Numbered from the stretch's first letter, positions 8,752-17,949 are shown. The stretch: 64,000 bases of DNA from Devosia ureilytica (GCF_024273195.1 NZ_JAMZCU010000001.1:1-64000); one strand, 5' to 3'. The notes: a model not told the origin generated them from the sequence alone. Program-made: numbers and translations.

Positions 8752-8981
8752 TGCCACAGCGTCCGTCAAACCGCGAAATGAAGGCGCTCTATCATCTGGG
8801 CGAGGACAAGGTCCTCGGCCCGGATGACTTCAAGGATGTCGGCGAAAAGGTCTTTGCCGGCATGCTCAAGAAGAACTGGATCGAGGCTGTTGAAGGGGTG
8901 CCGGGCAAATTTCGGACCACCGAAAAAGGCCGCGTCATCCACGACGAGGAAGTCTATTTCACCGGCCGCTGGAAGCGCTGA
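8751..8981 (+). CDS. Small winged-helix-like hypothetical protein
   Basis: A 76-residue basic protein starting in the TGATG overlap with thrS, so it is probably translationally coupled. The pattern KNWIEA, GKFRTTEKGR and the C-terminal basic end looks like a compact winged-helix fold (recognition helix followed by a wing), but no named family is recognised. It could be a nucleic-acid-binding accessory of translation given its neighbours thrS and arfB. That function is inference only. Confidence 0.7.
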   Translation: MPQRPSNREMKALYHLGEDKVLGPDDFKDVGEKVFAGMLKKNWIEAVEGVPGKFRTTEKGRVIHDEEVYFTGRWKR

Positions 8982-8995
8982 GCGGGGAGGGCGGC

Positions 8996-9427
8996 ATGGC
9001 CGATCCCATCACGATCACCAGAACCGTCTCGATTGATCCGGCAGAACTCGACGAAACATTCGTTCGGTCTTCCGGGCCGGGCGGCCAAAACGTCAACAAG
9101 GTCGCAAGCGCGGTGCAGCTGCGCTTCGATCTTGTCAATTCCCCCAATATTCCCGAGCCGATGAAACGGCGCGTCGCCGCGCTGGCGGGCAGCCGCATCA
9201 CCAAGGAGGGGGTCATTGTCATCACCTCCAACTCGCATCGCGATCAGCCCCTGAACCGGGCTGAGGCCTTGTCGCGACTGGTGGCATTGCTGCGGGAGGG
9301 CGCCTTTGTGCCAAAGCCGCGGGTGGCGACACGACCGACCCTTGCATCCAAGAAGCGCCGGCTGGAGGGCAAGTCGGTCAGGTCGGCGGTCAAGCGCATG
9401 CGCTCGCGGCCACCGGGCGAGGACTAG
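8996..9427 (+). CDS. arfB: Alternative ribosome-rescue factor, peptidyl-tRNA hydrolase
   Basis: A 143-residue protein of the ArfB/YaeJ/ICT1 type. It has the release-factor catalytic loop SSGPGGQNVNK (GGQ at residues 29-31) and a basic C-terminal tail (KSVRSAVKRMRSR) that in the family enters the empty mRNA channel of stalled ribosomes. It hydrolyses peptidyl-tRNA on non-stop complexes independently of tmRNA. It lacks the codon-recognition domains of a true release factor, which fits its short length. It follows the small protein gene by 14 nt, so it is likely in the thrS transcript. Confidence 0.95.
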   Translation: MADPITITRTVSIDPAELDETFVRSSGPGGQNVNKVASAVQLRFDLVNSPNIPEPMKRRVAALAGSRITKEGVIVITSNSHRDQPLNRAEALSRLVALLREGAFVPKPRVATRPTLASKKRRLEGKSVRSAVKRMRSRPPGED

Positions 9428-9487
9428 ACCCAATTGAGCCGGGCCACCTTGTGGTTCCACGATGACATAAGACAGGCGAGCAGCGAA

Positions 9488-10903
9488 ATGGCTCTTGGAA
9501 ACAGCCTCAAGTTCGGGACCAGCGGCTTACGCGGCCTGGCGGTGGAACTGGAGGGGCAAGCGGCCCGTCAGTATACCGCGGCGTTTCTGCGCCATCTCGC
9601 CCAGATCGCAAACGCTCCGGTTCGCCGGGTTTTTCTGGGACGGGATTTTCGCCCGTCGAGCGCGGCAATCCTGGGTGATTGCGCCGTGGCTATTGCCGCG
9701 GCCGGGCTTGAGCCGGTTGATTGCGGGCTGATCCCGACGCCGGCGCTGGCTCTGCATGCCCAGGCTCAGGGCGGCGCTGCCATCATGGTCACGGGCAGTC
9801 ACATCCCCGCTGACCGGAACGGTCTAAAATTCTATTTGCCAACCGGCGAAATCAGCAAGGCTGACGAGCAGGGTATCGTGGCGGCCCTTGATGGTGCGCA
9901 CGTGGAGGACCATGCAGTCACCCTCCGCGATGACAGCGAGGCCGCCACTGCCCGCTATCTCGACAGGTTTGCGTCGCTGCTCGGTAAAGGCGCCCTTGCG
10001 GGAATGCGAGTCGGCGTTTTCGAGCACTCGACCGTGGCGCGCGACCTGCTCGCGACCATTCTGGAACATTGCGGCGCAGAGGTGGTGCGGCTGGGCCGGA
10101 TTGATGGGTTCGTACCCGTCGACACCGAGGCCTTTTCCGACCCGGTGTTTGCGCCGCTTTCGGGCTGGATAGGCGAGCATCGGCTTGATGCGATCGTCTC
10201 GGCAGATGGCGACGGTGATCGACCCCTCCTGATGGACAATCGGGGCGCGTTTGTGCGGGGCGACGTGCTTGGACTGCTTGCAGCACGTTATTTGGGCGCG
10301 CAGGTTGTCGTTACGCCGGTGACGTCCAATTCCGCCATCGAGTTGACTGGCTATTTCGAGACAGTGGTAAGAACCCGTGTCGGCTCGCCCTTTGTTGTCG
10401 CGGCTATGGATACCGCCGATGGCGCCGTTGTTGGCTTTGAAGCCAATGGCGGCACCTTCGTGGGCAAAGGGGTGGTTGTCCAGGACAGGCCTTTGCCGGC
10501 ATTGGCCACGCGGGATGCCATATTGCCGGTACTTTGCTTGCTGGGCGATGCGGCGACCCAGCACAAGACGGTATCACAGGTCTGTGCGGACATCCCCCTG
10601 CAACATGCTCTTGCAGATCGCTTGCAGGATGTGCCCGGCGAACGCAGCGCGGCATTCCTGGAGCGCTTGGCGGCAGACGCGGAATACGCCGCGACCGTGT
10701 TCGAGCCACACGGGATTACGCGGACGGCGGCCATCGATGGGCTGCAGTTCTGGACCCGATCCGGTGACATGGTGCATTTCCGCGCCTCCGGCAATGCGCC
10801 GGAACTGCGGTGCTATGTTGAGGCGCAAACTGCGGAAAATGCTGGCGCGCTTCTCATTTGGGGCCTCGAGACGGCAGCGCGTGAGGTTGGCCACAAAGCC
10901 TGA
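9488..10903 (+). CDS. Phosphomannomutase / phosphoglucomutase (NoeK-like)
   Basis: A 471-residue member of the alpha-D-phosphohexomutase family. Visible motifs are KFGTSGLRG at the N-terminus, the phosphoserine loop TGSHIPADRNG (Ser104), the metal-binding loop DGDGDRP near residue 240 and the sugar-binding GFEANGGTF. The loop reads TGSHIP instead of the common TASHNP, a variant I associate with rhizobial NoeK-type enzymes. It should make mannose-1-phosphate for ManC (37423-38850), feeding GDP-mannose to the EPS genes. The frame is open from a TTG at 9434, but the ATG at 9488 fits family length better. Confidence 0.88.
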   Translation: MALGNSLKFGTSGLRGLAVELEGQAARQYTAAFLRHLAQIANAPVRRVFLGRDFRPSSAAILGDCAVAIAAAGLEPVDCGLIPTPALALHAQAQGGAAIMVTGSHIPADRNGLKFYLPTGEISKADEQGIVAALDGAHVEDHAVTLRDDSEAATARYLDRFASLLGKGALAGMRVGVFEHSTVARDLLATILEHCGAEVVRLGRIDGFVPVDTEAFSDPVFAPLSGWIGEHRLDAIVSADGDGDRPLLMDNRGAFVRGDVLGLLAARYLGAQVVVTPVTSNSAIELTGYFETVVRTRVGSPFVVAAMDTADGAVVGFEANGGTFVGKGVVVQDRPLPALATRDAILPVLCLLGDAATQHKTVSQVCADIPLQHALADRLQDVPGERSAAFLERLAADAEYAATVFEPHGITRTAAIDGLQFWTRSGDMVHFRASGNAPELRCYVEAQTAENAGALLIWGLETAAREVGHKA

Positions 10904-10910
10904 ATGAAAA

Positions 10911-10931
10911 GGGCCGCCCCAGGGGCGGCCC
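10911..10931. terminator. Bidirectional intrinsic terminator
   Basis: A perfect 10-bp GC stem, GGGCCGCCCC and GGGGCGGCCC, with a single-base apparent loop. AAAA precedes it and a T-rich stretch follows. It lies between the convergent phosphomannomutase (ends 10903) and secreted protein gene (ends 10939). Confidence 0.85.
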
Positions 10932-10938
10932 TCAATTC

Positions 10939-12729
10939 TTATTTCGCCTCGGCGCTGATGTTGACCTTGCCCAGCAGCGAGGTCGGGTCCTCTTCTGCTT
11001 GCATAAAGTCCATCATGCTCAGACCCGGCTCGGTTTTAGCATCGATGCCGATCATCAATGTCTTGGCCGTGCCGGAGATGAAGCTGTTGATCGCATCGCC
11101 CAGCTTGGCGGCATCGGCAGCGCCAGCCATCATGCCGATGACGGTGCCCTGAGCGAGGCCGGCAAAGACCGGGCGCAGGGTCGCAGGGTCAGCGCCTTGC
11201 TCTGCGGCCACCACGGCCAGGATGATGTCGGACAGACCGCTGTCTGTGACCGTAAGATCAAGATCGCGGATTGCCAGGCCCATGCCTGCGGCCATTGCGG
11301 CATTCTCGTCGAGGGCGAAGAGTTCGGCGGTCGCATTGGTCACTGTGCCGGCGAGGAGCACTGTGGCCAGGTCGACGCCAGACAGCGAAACTTCCTCGAT
11401 GGCGATGGAGTCACTGGCTTCATCCCAGGTGGCCGCGACCCGGAAACCGGCATCGACGTTGGTAATGCCAAGGGCGCGCAGCTGCTCAAGGCTTTCATCG
11501 CCGGTGTCGGCGGGGACTTCGGCCTCGATCTTTGAGGCAGAAATGTCGAGCGCGGTGGGAATGCCATTGAGGTAGTTCGCAAGAGACAGATCGAAGGCAC
11601 CAACCTTGGCCTGGATGCGGGCGGTGGGCTTGTCCGGGTTGGGAATGTCCATCGCAAAGCCGCTGAAGGTTATGCCTTCCATGGCGGGGATCAGTGCGCG
11701 GGCATTCTGCTCGAACCAGGCCTCATCGACCAGGTCAGGCGCGCCCTCCAGTGTTGCAATCGTGGTGGAGAGGTCCATGGGCTTGATCGTCAGGTTGTCC
11801 AGCGACATGGAGCCGTCGTTCTCGACCGTGATGTCAAAGCCATCCATGCTGATCGATGGGTAGATGCCCGGGGACATCCCGCCCATGCTCATGCCGGCAA
11901 TGCCGAACGTCATCGCCTTGCCATCATCATCGACACCGTCGCAATTCATGCCGTCAAAGCTGACCTCTGAGGTCTCGAAGGCGGTGAGGATGTCGGCATA
12001 CATCTTGAGAAACCGGCCCACGAGTGCGGGATCGGGATCATCGGGATTGTCTTCCATGGACTGGGCGACCGACATCATCTCGGCAAAGGAGGTCTTGAGC
12101 GGGCGGGCCTTGAACTCGGCGCCGGTGACCCCGCCGACGGTGCAGGAGACTTCGTCGGTCTTGAGCGTGCCCCCTTCGGAGATGAGGTCGGTGTAGATGG
12201 TCTGCATTTCGGTTTGGCCAGCGGCATCGACCAGGCCATAAATTCCGAGGACGCCAGCAATGTCGAAATTGGCTGCCGACATGGCCCCAACCTCAAGCGT
12301 CACATCCTCGGCCACCAGACTCATGCCCCCAAGGCTGATGCCCTTGGCCTGGCCATCGATCACATCTTCAAGCAGGAGGTCGGTGAAGGTCAGCGCAGCC
12401 TCGCGCTTTTCACCATCGGTTTGGGAGGTCACATTGATGATGATTTCGGGGACCGTGATGCTGGTCGCATCAAGTCCGGCAAGCGCCCCGGCATTGTCGA
12501 CGACGTTGCCGCCCAGAATGTCGGTCAGCACCGCGTCAGACACGTTGGAGCCAACGGCGTCGATCGTGGGGATGGACACGGAGTAGTCCATCTCATGGGC
12601 CGCAGGGGCAGTCTGCCCGGCTTTGACCTTCTCCTTGGCGAGACCGGCGCCGGCAGGCAACGCGACACTGAGCAGGCAGGCTGAGGCGAGCACCGCAACG
12701 CGGCCTCTCGTGGCTGGATACATCGACAT
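10939..12729 (-). CDS. Large secreted protein of unknown function
   Basis: A 596-residue protein with a signal peptide (about residues 1-30, ending LPAGAGLAK). The mature part is acidic, rich in small residues and beta-strand-like, with few cysteines (one in EVSCTVGG, one in GMNCDGVDDDG, the latter an aspartate cluster that could bind calcium). No enzymatic motif is recognised. The ATG at 12729 has GGGAG about eight bases upstream; the frame is open to 12867, but that extension lacks a signal peptide and overlaps the neighbouring gene. It lies 134 nt downstream of another secreted protein gene and is probably coexpressed. Confidence 0.75.
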   Translation of the reverse strand: MSMYPATRGRVAVLASACLLSVALPAGAGLAKEKVKAGQTAPAAHEMDYSVSIPTIDAVGSNVSDAVLTDILGGNVVDNAGALAGLDATSITVPEIIINVTSQTDGEKREAALTFTDLLLEDVIDGQAKGISLGGMSLVAEDVTLEVGAMSAANFDIAGVLGIYGLVDAAGQTEMQTIYTDLISEGGTLKTDEVSCTVGGVTGAEFKARPLKTSFAEMMSVAQSMEDNPDDPDPALVGRFLKMYADILTAFETSEVSFDGMNCDGVDDDGKAMTFGIAGMSMGGMSPGIYPSISMDGFDITVENDGSMSLDNLTIKPMDLSTTIATLEGAPDLVDEAWFEQNARALIPAMEGITFSGFAMDIPNPDKPTARIQAKVGAFDLSLANYLNGIPTALDISASKIEAEVPADTGDESLEQLRALGITNVDAGFRVAATWDEASDSIAIEEVSLSGVDLATVLLAGTVTNATAELFALDENAAMAAGMGLAIRDLDLTVTDSGLSDIILAVVAAEQGADPATLRPVFAGLAQGTVIGMMAGAADAAKLGDAINSFISGTAKTLMIGIDAKTEPGLSMMDFMQAEEDPTSLLGKVNISAEAK

Positions 12730-12863
12730 GGCTTTCTCCCGTTTCCTGCTTGGCATTTGGGCGACCGCCCGTGGCCAATCAAGTAGAAGAAATAACGACC
12801 TCAATGATGTTGCGCAATTGAGACATGGCGTCGTGCAATTGCGCCTGGGCCCAGGTGGAGCGG

Positions 12864-13826
12864 TCAATAGACGGCTGTGAGCACTTCTATTTCGCGGGGG
12901 CTACCGGGCTGCACCTGGACTTCTCGGTTGAAGACCTGATCTCCGAGCTTGGCAAGAACGAGGTATTCGCCCTCGGACAGAACGGTGGATGGAAAGGCGC
13001 CGCGCTCGCTGAAGACGGTTGCGCCATCGGCCGTCTTGACTGTCCATTCGACGTCGGCAATGGCCTCGCCGGCTTCCTCGGACACCAGTTTGAACGATAT
13101 TTCGGCGGCATGGTGGTAGAGCGTTGCGTCGGTCAGCTGACCCGGCTCCACCCGGAGGTCGGCGCGCACCACGGCATTGATGGCGCCGAAGCGCGAGACG
13201 ATATGATAGGTCCCGGCATTGAGGGTGACGATTTCATTGGGCGGCAGGTTATCGGCAATCAGCGCCCTTTCGCCTTCGTCGCCGGCGGTGAAAATGTCGA
13301 AATGCAGTAGCGCGGGAGAAATAGGGATATCGCCCGTGACCGCTGAATTGAGCCGCAGAGCCCCCGCATCAAGAATAACCTCGTGAGCATTGGTGCCTGG
13401 CGCGACCGTCAGCGGTTCGCTCAGCTGCGCCTGGCCATAGGCGACATGGACCAGATATTCGCCCGGGGGCAGCTCAAGCTCGGCCGTGCCGCTATCGGCC
13501 TTGGCCATCAGCGCCATTTCGCCGTCGTCGCCCGGCACATTTTCAAAGATGCGCCAGACGAGGCCGTCGGGTATCGGCGCACCGTCGGGCGTGATGCGAG
13601 CGGTCAGGGTCACGGGCTGCGGTACGCTGGAAACGGACGCAATGGCATCGGCGGCCGTGGTCTGGCCGGCGGGCAACACTCCCGGCTGCGCGTCCCGGTC
13701 GGGGCGCGGACGGGGCAGGGGTGGAATTTCCACTGCTTCCTGGGCCACGACTGGTATCACTGTCGTGGGTGCGCCCATGGCGGCCAACAGCACAACCAGA
13801 ATTGCCAATAGTCTTGCCGAACGCAT
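12864..13826 (-). CDS. Secreted protein with three tandem beta-sandwich repeats
   Basis: A 320-residue protein with a signal peptide (residues 1-28, ending VVAQ), a proline-arginine-rich linker (PPLPRPRP) and three tandem repeats of about 70-75 residues. Each repeat ends in a similar block: LPPGEYLVHVAYG, LNAGTYHIVSRFG and LSEGEYLVLAKLG, followed by VAPG, VEPG and VQPG. The pattern resembles Ig-like or carboxypeptidase-regulatory-like beta domains. It should be periplasmic or surface located. The function is unknown; the downstream secreted 596-residue protein is the only apparent partner. Confidence 0.8.
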   Translation of the reverse strand: MRSARLLAILVVLLAAMGAPTTVIPVVAQEAVEIPPLPRPRPDRDAQPGVLPAGQTTAADAIASVSSVPQPVTLTARITPDGAPIPDGLVWRIFENVPGDDGEMALMAKADSGTAELELPPGEYLVHVAYGQAQLSEPLTVAPGTNAHEVILDAGALRLNSAVTGDIPISPALLHFDIFTAGDEGERALIADNLPPNEIVTLNAGTYHIVSRFGAINAVVRADLRVEPGQLTDATLYHHAAEISFKLVSEEAGEAIADVEWTVKTADGATVFSERGAFPSTVLSEGEYLVLAKLGDQVFNREVQVQPGSPREIEVLTAVY

Positions 13827-14013
13827 GTGCTCTCCAGCTTGCGGCGCCTTGGTCCAAGTCGATTCTAGCCATCGCTAGACCCGGATTGGGGAAAAGCTGT
13901 GTCACAGTCGGTGCGATTTTTAAACCGCTGGTTGCCCAGCCACGGGATTTTTACATCGACTGCGTGGTCCGGCTGCGTTTATGCCTGCGGGACAATAGAC
14001 GATGGAGATCCCC

Positions 14014-14598
14014 ATGCCTGCAAATGCGGTCCTGCGCGACTACTTGTTGACCAGGCGGTCCGTGGGGCCGGCCTTTCTGCAAGAGCCGGGCCCGAATCCC
14101 GATGAGCTGGCGACCATGCTCACCATTGCCACCCGCGTGCCCGACCATGGCAAGTTGACGCCTTGGCGCCTGGTGGTCATCGCGGGGGATGACCGGATCA
14201 ATGCGGGGCAGGCTCTGGCAGACCTGGCGGCGCGAAACAATCCGGCGCTCGATGCAGAGAGCCTTGAGGTCGAACGGCGGCGCTTCCTGCCCATGCCACT
14301 GACAGTGGGCGTCATTTCAGCGCCCCAGGACCACCCCAAGGTGCCCGAATTTGAGCAGCTGCTGTCCGCCGGCAATGTGGCGTTCAACCTTGTGCACGCG
14401 GCATTTGCCATGGGGTATGCGGCCACATGGATCACACGCTGGTTCACATTCGATGATGAGGCGGCTGCCATTCTTGGGGCTCAGCCGGGGGAGCGGTTCG
14501 TGGGCTTTGTCCATGTGGGCACGCCGACCATTACGCCCGAGGACCGACCGCGCCCGGCGCTCGACGATGTCGTCAGCCATTGGGGAGGGTCGCGCTGA
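14014..14598 (+). CDS. Nitroreductase family protein
   Basis: A 194-residue FMN-dependent oxidoreductase. It shows the N-terminal RRSV motif, the YdjA-like RVPDHGKLTPWR segment and the FMN-binding C-terminal part NVAFNLVHAAFAMGYAATW. It is of the short, single-domain YdjA type, whose natural substrates are unclear. The ATG at 14014 is preceded by GGAG six bases upstream, better than the ATG at 14002. It is a single gene followed by the promoter region of the lytic transglycosylase. Confidence 0.88.
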   Translation: MPANAVLRDYLLTRRSVGPAFLQEPGPNPDELATMLTIATRVPDHGKLTPWRLVVIAGDDRINAGQALADLAARNNPALDAESLEVERRRFLPMPLTVGVISAPQDHPKVPEFEQLLSAGNVAFNLVHAAFAMGYAATWITRWFTFDDEAAAILGAQPGERFVGFVHVGTPTITPEDRPRPALDDVVSHWGGSR

Positions 14599-14615
14599 CA
14601 GCGGCCCGATCGTGG

Positions 14616-14630
14616 TTAACAGGGCGTTAA
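14616..14630. promoter_or_regulatory. CtrA-type box TTAA-N7-TTAA
   Basis: Perfect consensus, TTAA at 14616-14619 and TTAA at 14627-14630 with the seven-base spacer CAGGGCG, and each half extended to TTAAC. It lies 52-67 bp upstream of the SLT-domain gene, a typical position for an activator or repressor site. Confidence 0.6.
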
Positions 14631-14682
14631 CGTCGGGTGATGCTAAGATCGCCTGAAGTGATTCCCTTTTTGAAGACCCCCG

Positions 14683-15492
14683 ATGGGCGTGCAGCCGATT
14701 TCAATTCCGCAGACGCTGGCCAATGCCCTGACGGCAGCGGGCAATCGCAGCGGTGTGGATTTCAGCTATCTGCTGCAGACGGCCATGCGGGAAAGCAGCC
14801 TTAATCCCGAAGCGCGCGCCAGCACCTCGTCAGCAGTCGGGTTGTTCCAGTTTCTTGAAAGCACCTGGCTGCAGGTGATGAAGGAAGAGGGACCCCGACT
14901 GGGCTATCAGTCGTATGCGGACCAGATCTCGCGCACCCCGGGCGGCGACTATGTGGTCGCCGACCCGTCCAGGAAGGCGCAAATTCTCAAGCTGCGCGAG
15001 AATCCCGAAATTGCTTCGGATCTGGCTGCGGCATTCACCCGTTCCAATGGCGAATATCTGCGCAATGCCTTCGGGCGCATGCCCAGCGCCGGCGAACTTT
15101 ACATCGCACATTTTTTGGGGGCGCAGGGCGCCGAGAAAATGTTCAAGGCCGGCCTGGACAATCCCGACCAGGTGGCTGTCGGTCTATTTCCCCGCCAGGC
15201 GGCTGCCAATCGGTCGATTTTTTACAATCGCGAGGGCCAGGCGCGCACCATCCGGCAGGTCTATGAGGTGCTGGTGGCCAAGCATGAAGGCGGCGGCAAT
15301 TCGGGCTTTGCGGCGCAGCAATTGACCGGTGAGGGCAATGTGCAGGCGGCGCGACCGGCAGAGCCTCCATTGCCCTCCCGCTTTTCGCCGGAGAACATGT
15401 CCTTCACCGGCTTGTTCCGCACCGAGTTCGAGGACGCTGACGAGGCAGCGCAGCCCGGCGCCGCCTTCTTCACGCAGCTCTACAATCAATGA
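14683..15492 (+). CDS. SLT-domain lytic transglycosylase
   Basis: A 269-residue protein with a lysozyme-like SLT domain at about residues 15-140: the catalytic glutamate in MRESSLNP (Glu37), SAVGLFQFLESTW, and GELYIAHFLGAQGA. It should cleave the glycan strands of peptidoglycan. There is no signal peptide, so export would need another route, as for flagellar or type III-associated muramidases. Alphaproteobacterial homologues are often linked to flagellum assembly. A perfect CtrA-type box upstream supports cell-cycle control. The last codons overlap the next small gene as ATGA. Confidence 0.88.
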   Translation: MGVQPISIPQTLANALTAAGNRSGVDFSYLLQTAMRESSLNPEARASTSSAVGLFQFLESTWLQVMKEEGPRLGYQSYADQISRTPGGDYVVADPSRKAQILKLRENPEIASDLAAAFTRSNGEYLRNAFGRMPSAGELYIAHFLGAQGAEKMFKAGLDNPDQVAVGLFPRQAAANRSIFYNREGQARTIRQVYEVLVAKHEGGGNSGFAAQQLTGEGNVQAARPAEPPLPSRFSPENMSFTGLFRTEFEDADEAAQPGAAFFTQLYNQ

Positions 15493-15626
15493 CCCAATTG
15501 CCGAAGACAGCTGCGCAGCCACCTGGAGGTCTGGTCATCATTGGCCTGGCACTGGCGTCATGGTGGCTGCTGCTGATCGCAGGAAGCCTGATCGTTGCGG
15601 CTTGGCGCATGGTCGCAGGAGCCTGA
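15489..15626 (+). CDS. Putative 45-residue membrane microprotein
   Basis: The ATG at 15489 overlaps the TGA of the transglycosylase gene in the classic ATGA arrangement. The 45-codon frame encodes a short polar N-terminus (MTQLPKTAAQPPG), one long hydrophobic helix at about residues 15-39 (LVIIGLALASWWLLLIAG and following) and a short tail. The overlap and clean transmembrane profile support it, and GGAG-like ribosome signals occur in the upstream gene. There is no homology evidence. It could anchor or assist export of the signal-less transglycosylase; that is speculation. Confidence 0.5.
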   Translation: MTQLPKTAAQPPGGLVIIGLALASWWLLLIAGSLIVAAWRMVAGA

Positions 15627-15724
15627 TTGCTGGCGTGGTTTCCGATGTCGCCTAGCCCGGATTTATGGTGAACCGTTCCTTAAATATTGCCAGCTAACCT
15701 CTCTGCATCGGTGCGGAGTGCGTT

Positions 15725-16930
15725 ATGATTGGGTATGAGGCGTTTGCGGAGCTATCGCTGTCCAGTGACAGTGACGAACGGGGCTACGCCGCCCATCTGG
15801 CCGCTCTGGCCTATCTCGATCATCAAGGCCCCGCCGATGAACATGCGGCGCTTTATGCGGCGCTGATCGGTTTTCTCGATGACAGTTCGGTCAAGGTGCG
15901 CGCAGCGCTGGCCTATGGCCTGCTGCATTCGCCGCAGGCTCCTCGCTCGGTCATGCTGGCTCTGTTGCAGGACAGTGCCGTGATTGCCCGGGCGGTGCTG
16001 CAATATTCGCCCGTATTGGTCTATGCCGACCTCTATCCAATTGTCGCCCGTGGGGACATCACGGCCCTGACCGCCATTGCGCAGCGCCAATCGCTAAGCC
16101 CGCGGTTGGTGTCGGCGTTGCTTGGCAAGGGTGAACGCGGGCTGATCCTGCGCCTCCTGAAACGGAGGGACGTCGACTTTGAAATTGCCATGCTGGAACA
16201 GCTCAGCCGGACCCATGGCGATGACGCCACGATCCGGGGCGCCTTGCTCGCGCGCCGGGATCTGCCAGGGACGGCGCGGATGCAGCTTGTGCGCGCCGTT
16301 GCCGATAGCCTGGGCGGCTGCCGCCTGGTCAAGGGGGCTCTGGCTGCTGATCGCCTTGGGCGATTGCTCCGGGACGGCACCGACACTGCGGTGGCCATTA
16401 TTGGTGAGACGGAACCGGTGGCGGGCAGGGCGCAATTCGTCGACAGCCTGATGGGTGCCGATCAGGTCAGCGCCCGGTTGCTGCTGCACTCTGTGGTCAC
16501 GGGCAAAGTTATGTTCTTTGCCGCCTGCATCGCCGGTCTCGCCAATACCGGCAGCGACAAGGTTTATACGCTGCTTGAAGGTGGCAGCCGCGTTGCGCTT
16601 GCCGCCCTCTTTAGCCGCTGCGGACTTTCTCCGGCGATTGGTGGCTTGCTGGTGCGTCTGGTCATGCTGGCCCGTTCAGTCGACCTGGCTGACGACCCCG
16701 CCGCCCGCCACTATGTCATCACGGCGCTGACAGAGGAGCTGATCAGCGAATATGACGGCGACATTCCGCCCGAGTTGGAAGAGGTCTTCTGCTACCTTAA
16801 TGACCAGAACATCGCCCTTGCTCGCAAAGCAGCGCGCGGCGTGGTGGCAATGTTTGCGAAAACGACCCAGTCGGGCATTGCATTGCCCGCGCCTCAGGTG
16901 GCGATGCCACTGCAATTGCCCGCGGCTTAA
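15725..16930 (+). CDS. DUF2336 domain-containing protein
   Basis: A 401-residue, alpha-helical, HEAT-repeat-like protein matching the alphaproteobacterial DUF2336 type. Leucine- and alanine-rich helical repeats run throughout ([16 protein letters not shown] is typical), ending in the acidic segment [21 protein letters not shown]2336 proteins are cytosolic and uncharacterised; some occur with regulatory or motility genes. It converges on nadK, and the two stop codons share the palindrome TTAA at 16927-16930. Confidence 0.8.
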   Translation: MIGYEAFAELSLSSDSDERGYAAHLAALAYLDHQGPADEHAALYAALIGFLDDSSVKVRAALAYGLLHSPQAPRSVMLALLQDSAVIARAVLQYSPVLVYADLYPIVARGDITALTAIAQRQSLSPRLVSALLGKGERGLILRLLKRRDVDFEIAMLEQLSRTHGDDATIRGALLARRDLPGTARMQLVRAVADSLGGCRLVKGALAADRLGRLLRDGTDTAVAIIGETEPVAGRAQFVDSLMGADQVSARLLLHSVVTGKVMFFAACIAGLANTGSDKVYTLLEGGSRVALAALFSRCGLSPAIGGLLVRLVMLARSVDLADDPAARHYVITALTEELISEYDGDIPPELEEVFCYLNDQNIALARKAARGVVAMFAKTTQSGIALPAPQVAMPLQLPAA

Positions 16931-17688
16931 AAGCGGAACTGTTCGCTCAGCACGCGTTCTTCGAGGCTGGTGCCCGGATCGAACAATAGGGTTACGCCGT
17001 GCGAGCGGTCCTCGCGGACGGTGACTTCGAGCACGTTGTGGAACTCGACATTGTCGGCAACCGCGCTCACTGGCCGCTTGTTGGCCTCGCGGGTAATAAA
17101 CTTGACTGCGGCACGATTGGAAAGGATCGCTCCGCGCCAACGCCGCGGCCGGAACGGCGAAATAGGCGTGAGGGCCAGAAGCGGGGCCTCGATGGGCAAT
17201 ATGGGCCCATGAGCCGACAGGTTGTACGCCGTAGAGCCTGCTGGCGTGGCCAGAAGCGCGCCGTCGCAAATCAATTCGTCCAGTCTGACCTCGTCATCGA
17301 CCAAGATTTGCAGCTTGGCCGCCTGGTAGGTTGAGCGGAACAGCGACACTTCGTTGATCGCGAGGGCCGTCCTCTCGTGGCCGGAAGCGTCCAGGACTTC
17401 CATGGCGAGGGGGTAGATGCGGGTGCGCTGACTGGCCTCAAGCCGATCAAGCAGACCATCTTCGCTATAGGTGTTCATCATGAAGCCGACCGAGCCGAAA
17501 TTCATGCCGTACACAGGCGTTTCGGTTCCCATGACCCTGTGGAGGGTCTGCAGCATCAACCCGTCGCCACCCAGGGCCACTACGAAATCTGCGTCCTCCA
17601 AACTCGAGTCGCCATAGCGGGCGCGCAATCGCACCGCCGCGGCCTCTGCGGCCTGGGTCTCGTTTGTTACGACGCAGATTTTGCCCAT
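16927..17688 (-). CDS. nadK: NAD kinase
   Basis: A 253-residue cytosolic enzyme phosphorylating NAD to NADP. It has the GGDGLML motif near residue 40, the [13 protein letters not shown] segment, and the conserved [18 protein letters not shown] stretch involved in NAD binding. The methionine of MGKICVVTN at 17688 was chosen; the extra 15 residues possible upstream are not typical of the family. It is divergent from the EPS locus beginning at 17950. Confidence 0.95.
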   Translation of the reverse strand: MGKICVVTNETQAAEAAAVRLRARYGDSSLEDADFVVALGGDGLMLQTLHRVMGTETPVYGMNFGSVGFMMNTYSEDGLLDRLEASQRTRIYPLAMEVLDASGHERTALAINEVSLFRSTYQAAKLQILVDDEVRLDELICDGALLATPAGSTAYNLSAHGPILPIEAPLLALTPISPFRPRRWRGAILSNRAAVKFITREANKRPVSAVADNVEFHNVLEVTVREDRSHGVTLLFDPGTSLEERVLSEQFRF

Positions 17689-17899
17689 GCGACAGGGTCC
17701 TTGCAGATGACTGGTCGGCCGCTTGCCTATCACGGTGGGGGGACACTTCGCCAGCAGGGTTTGGTTTGCAACGTGATTGATGCGCCGCTGCCGTATCAGT
17801 TTAATTCGGATGCAAGTTCAGGAGCCGGTTTGTGGAGCGCGTTGCTGTACAATTCAAAAATAACTTGGTGCGCAGATGTATTGCCATCCTCCTGGATTT

Positions 17900-17926
17900 G
17901 GTAAATTATTATAGGTAACAATTACT
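17900..17926. promoter_or_regulatory. AT-rich repeat upstream of the exoY-like gene
   Basis: In otherwise GC-rich DNA, 17900-17926 is almost pure A+T, with the imperfect direct repeat GGTAAATTA and GGTAACAATTA. It ends 24 nt before the sugar transferase start. Hyphomicrobial MucR/Ros regulators bind AT-rich sites of this kind at EPS promoters, so it is a candidate regulatory site. The call rests on composition and position. Confidence 0.35.
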
Positions 17927-17949
17927 GCTGTTCCTGGGGCGGGCATGGC

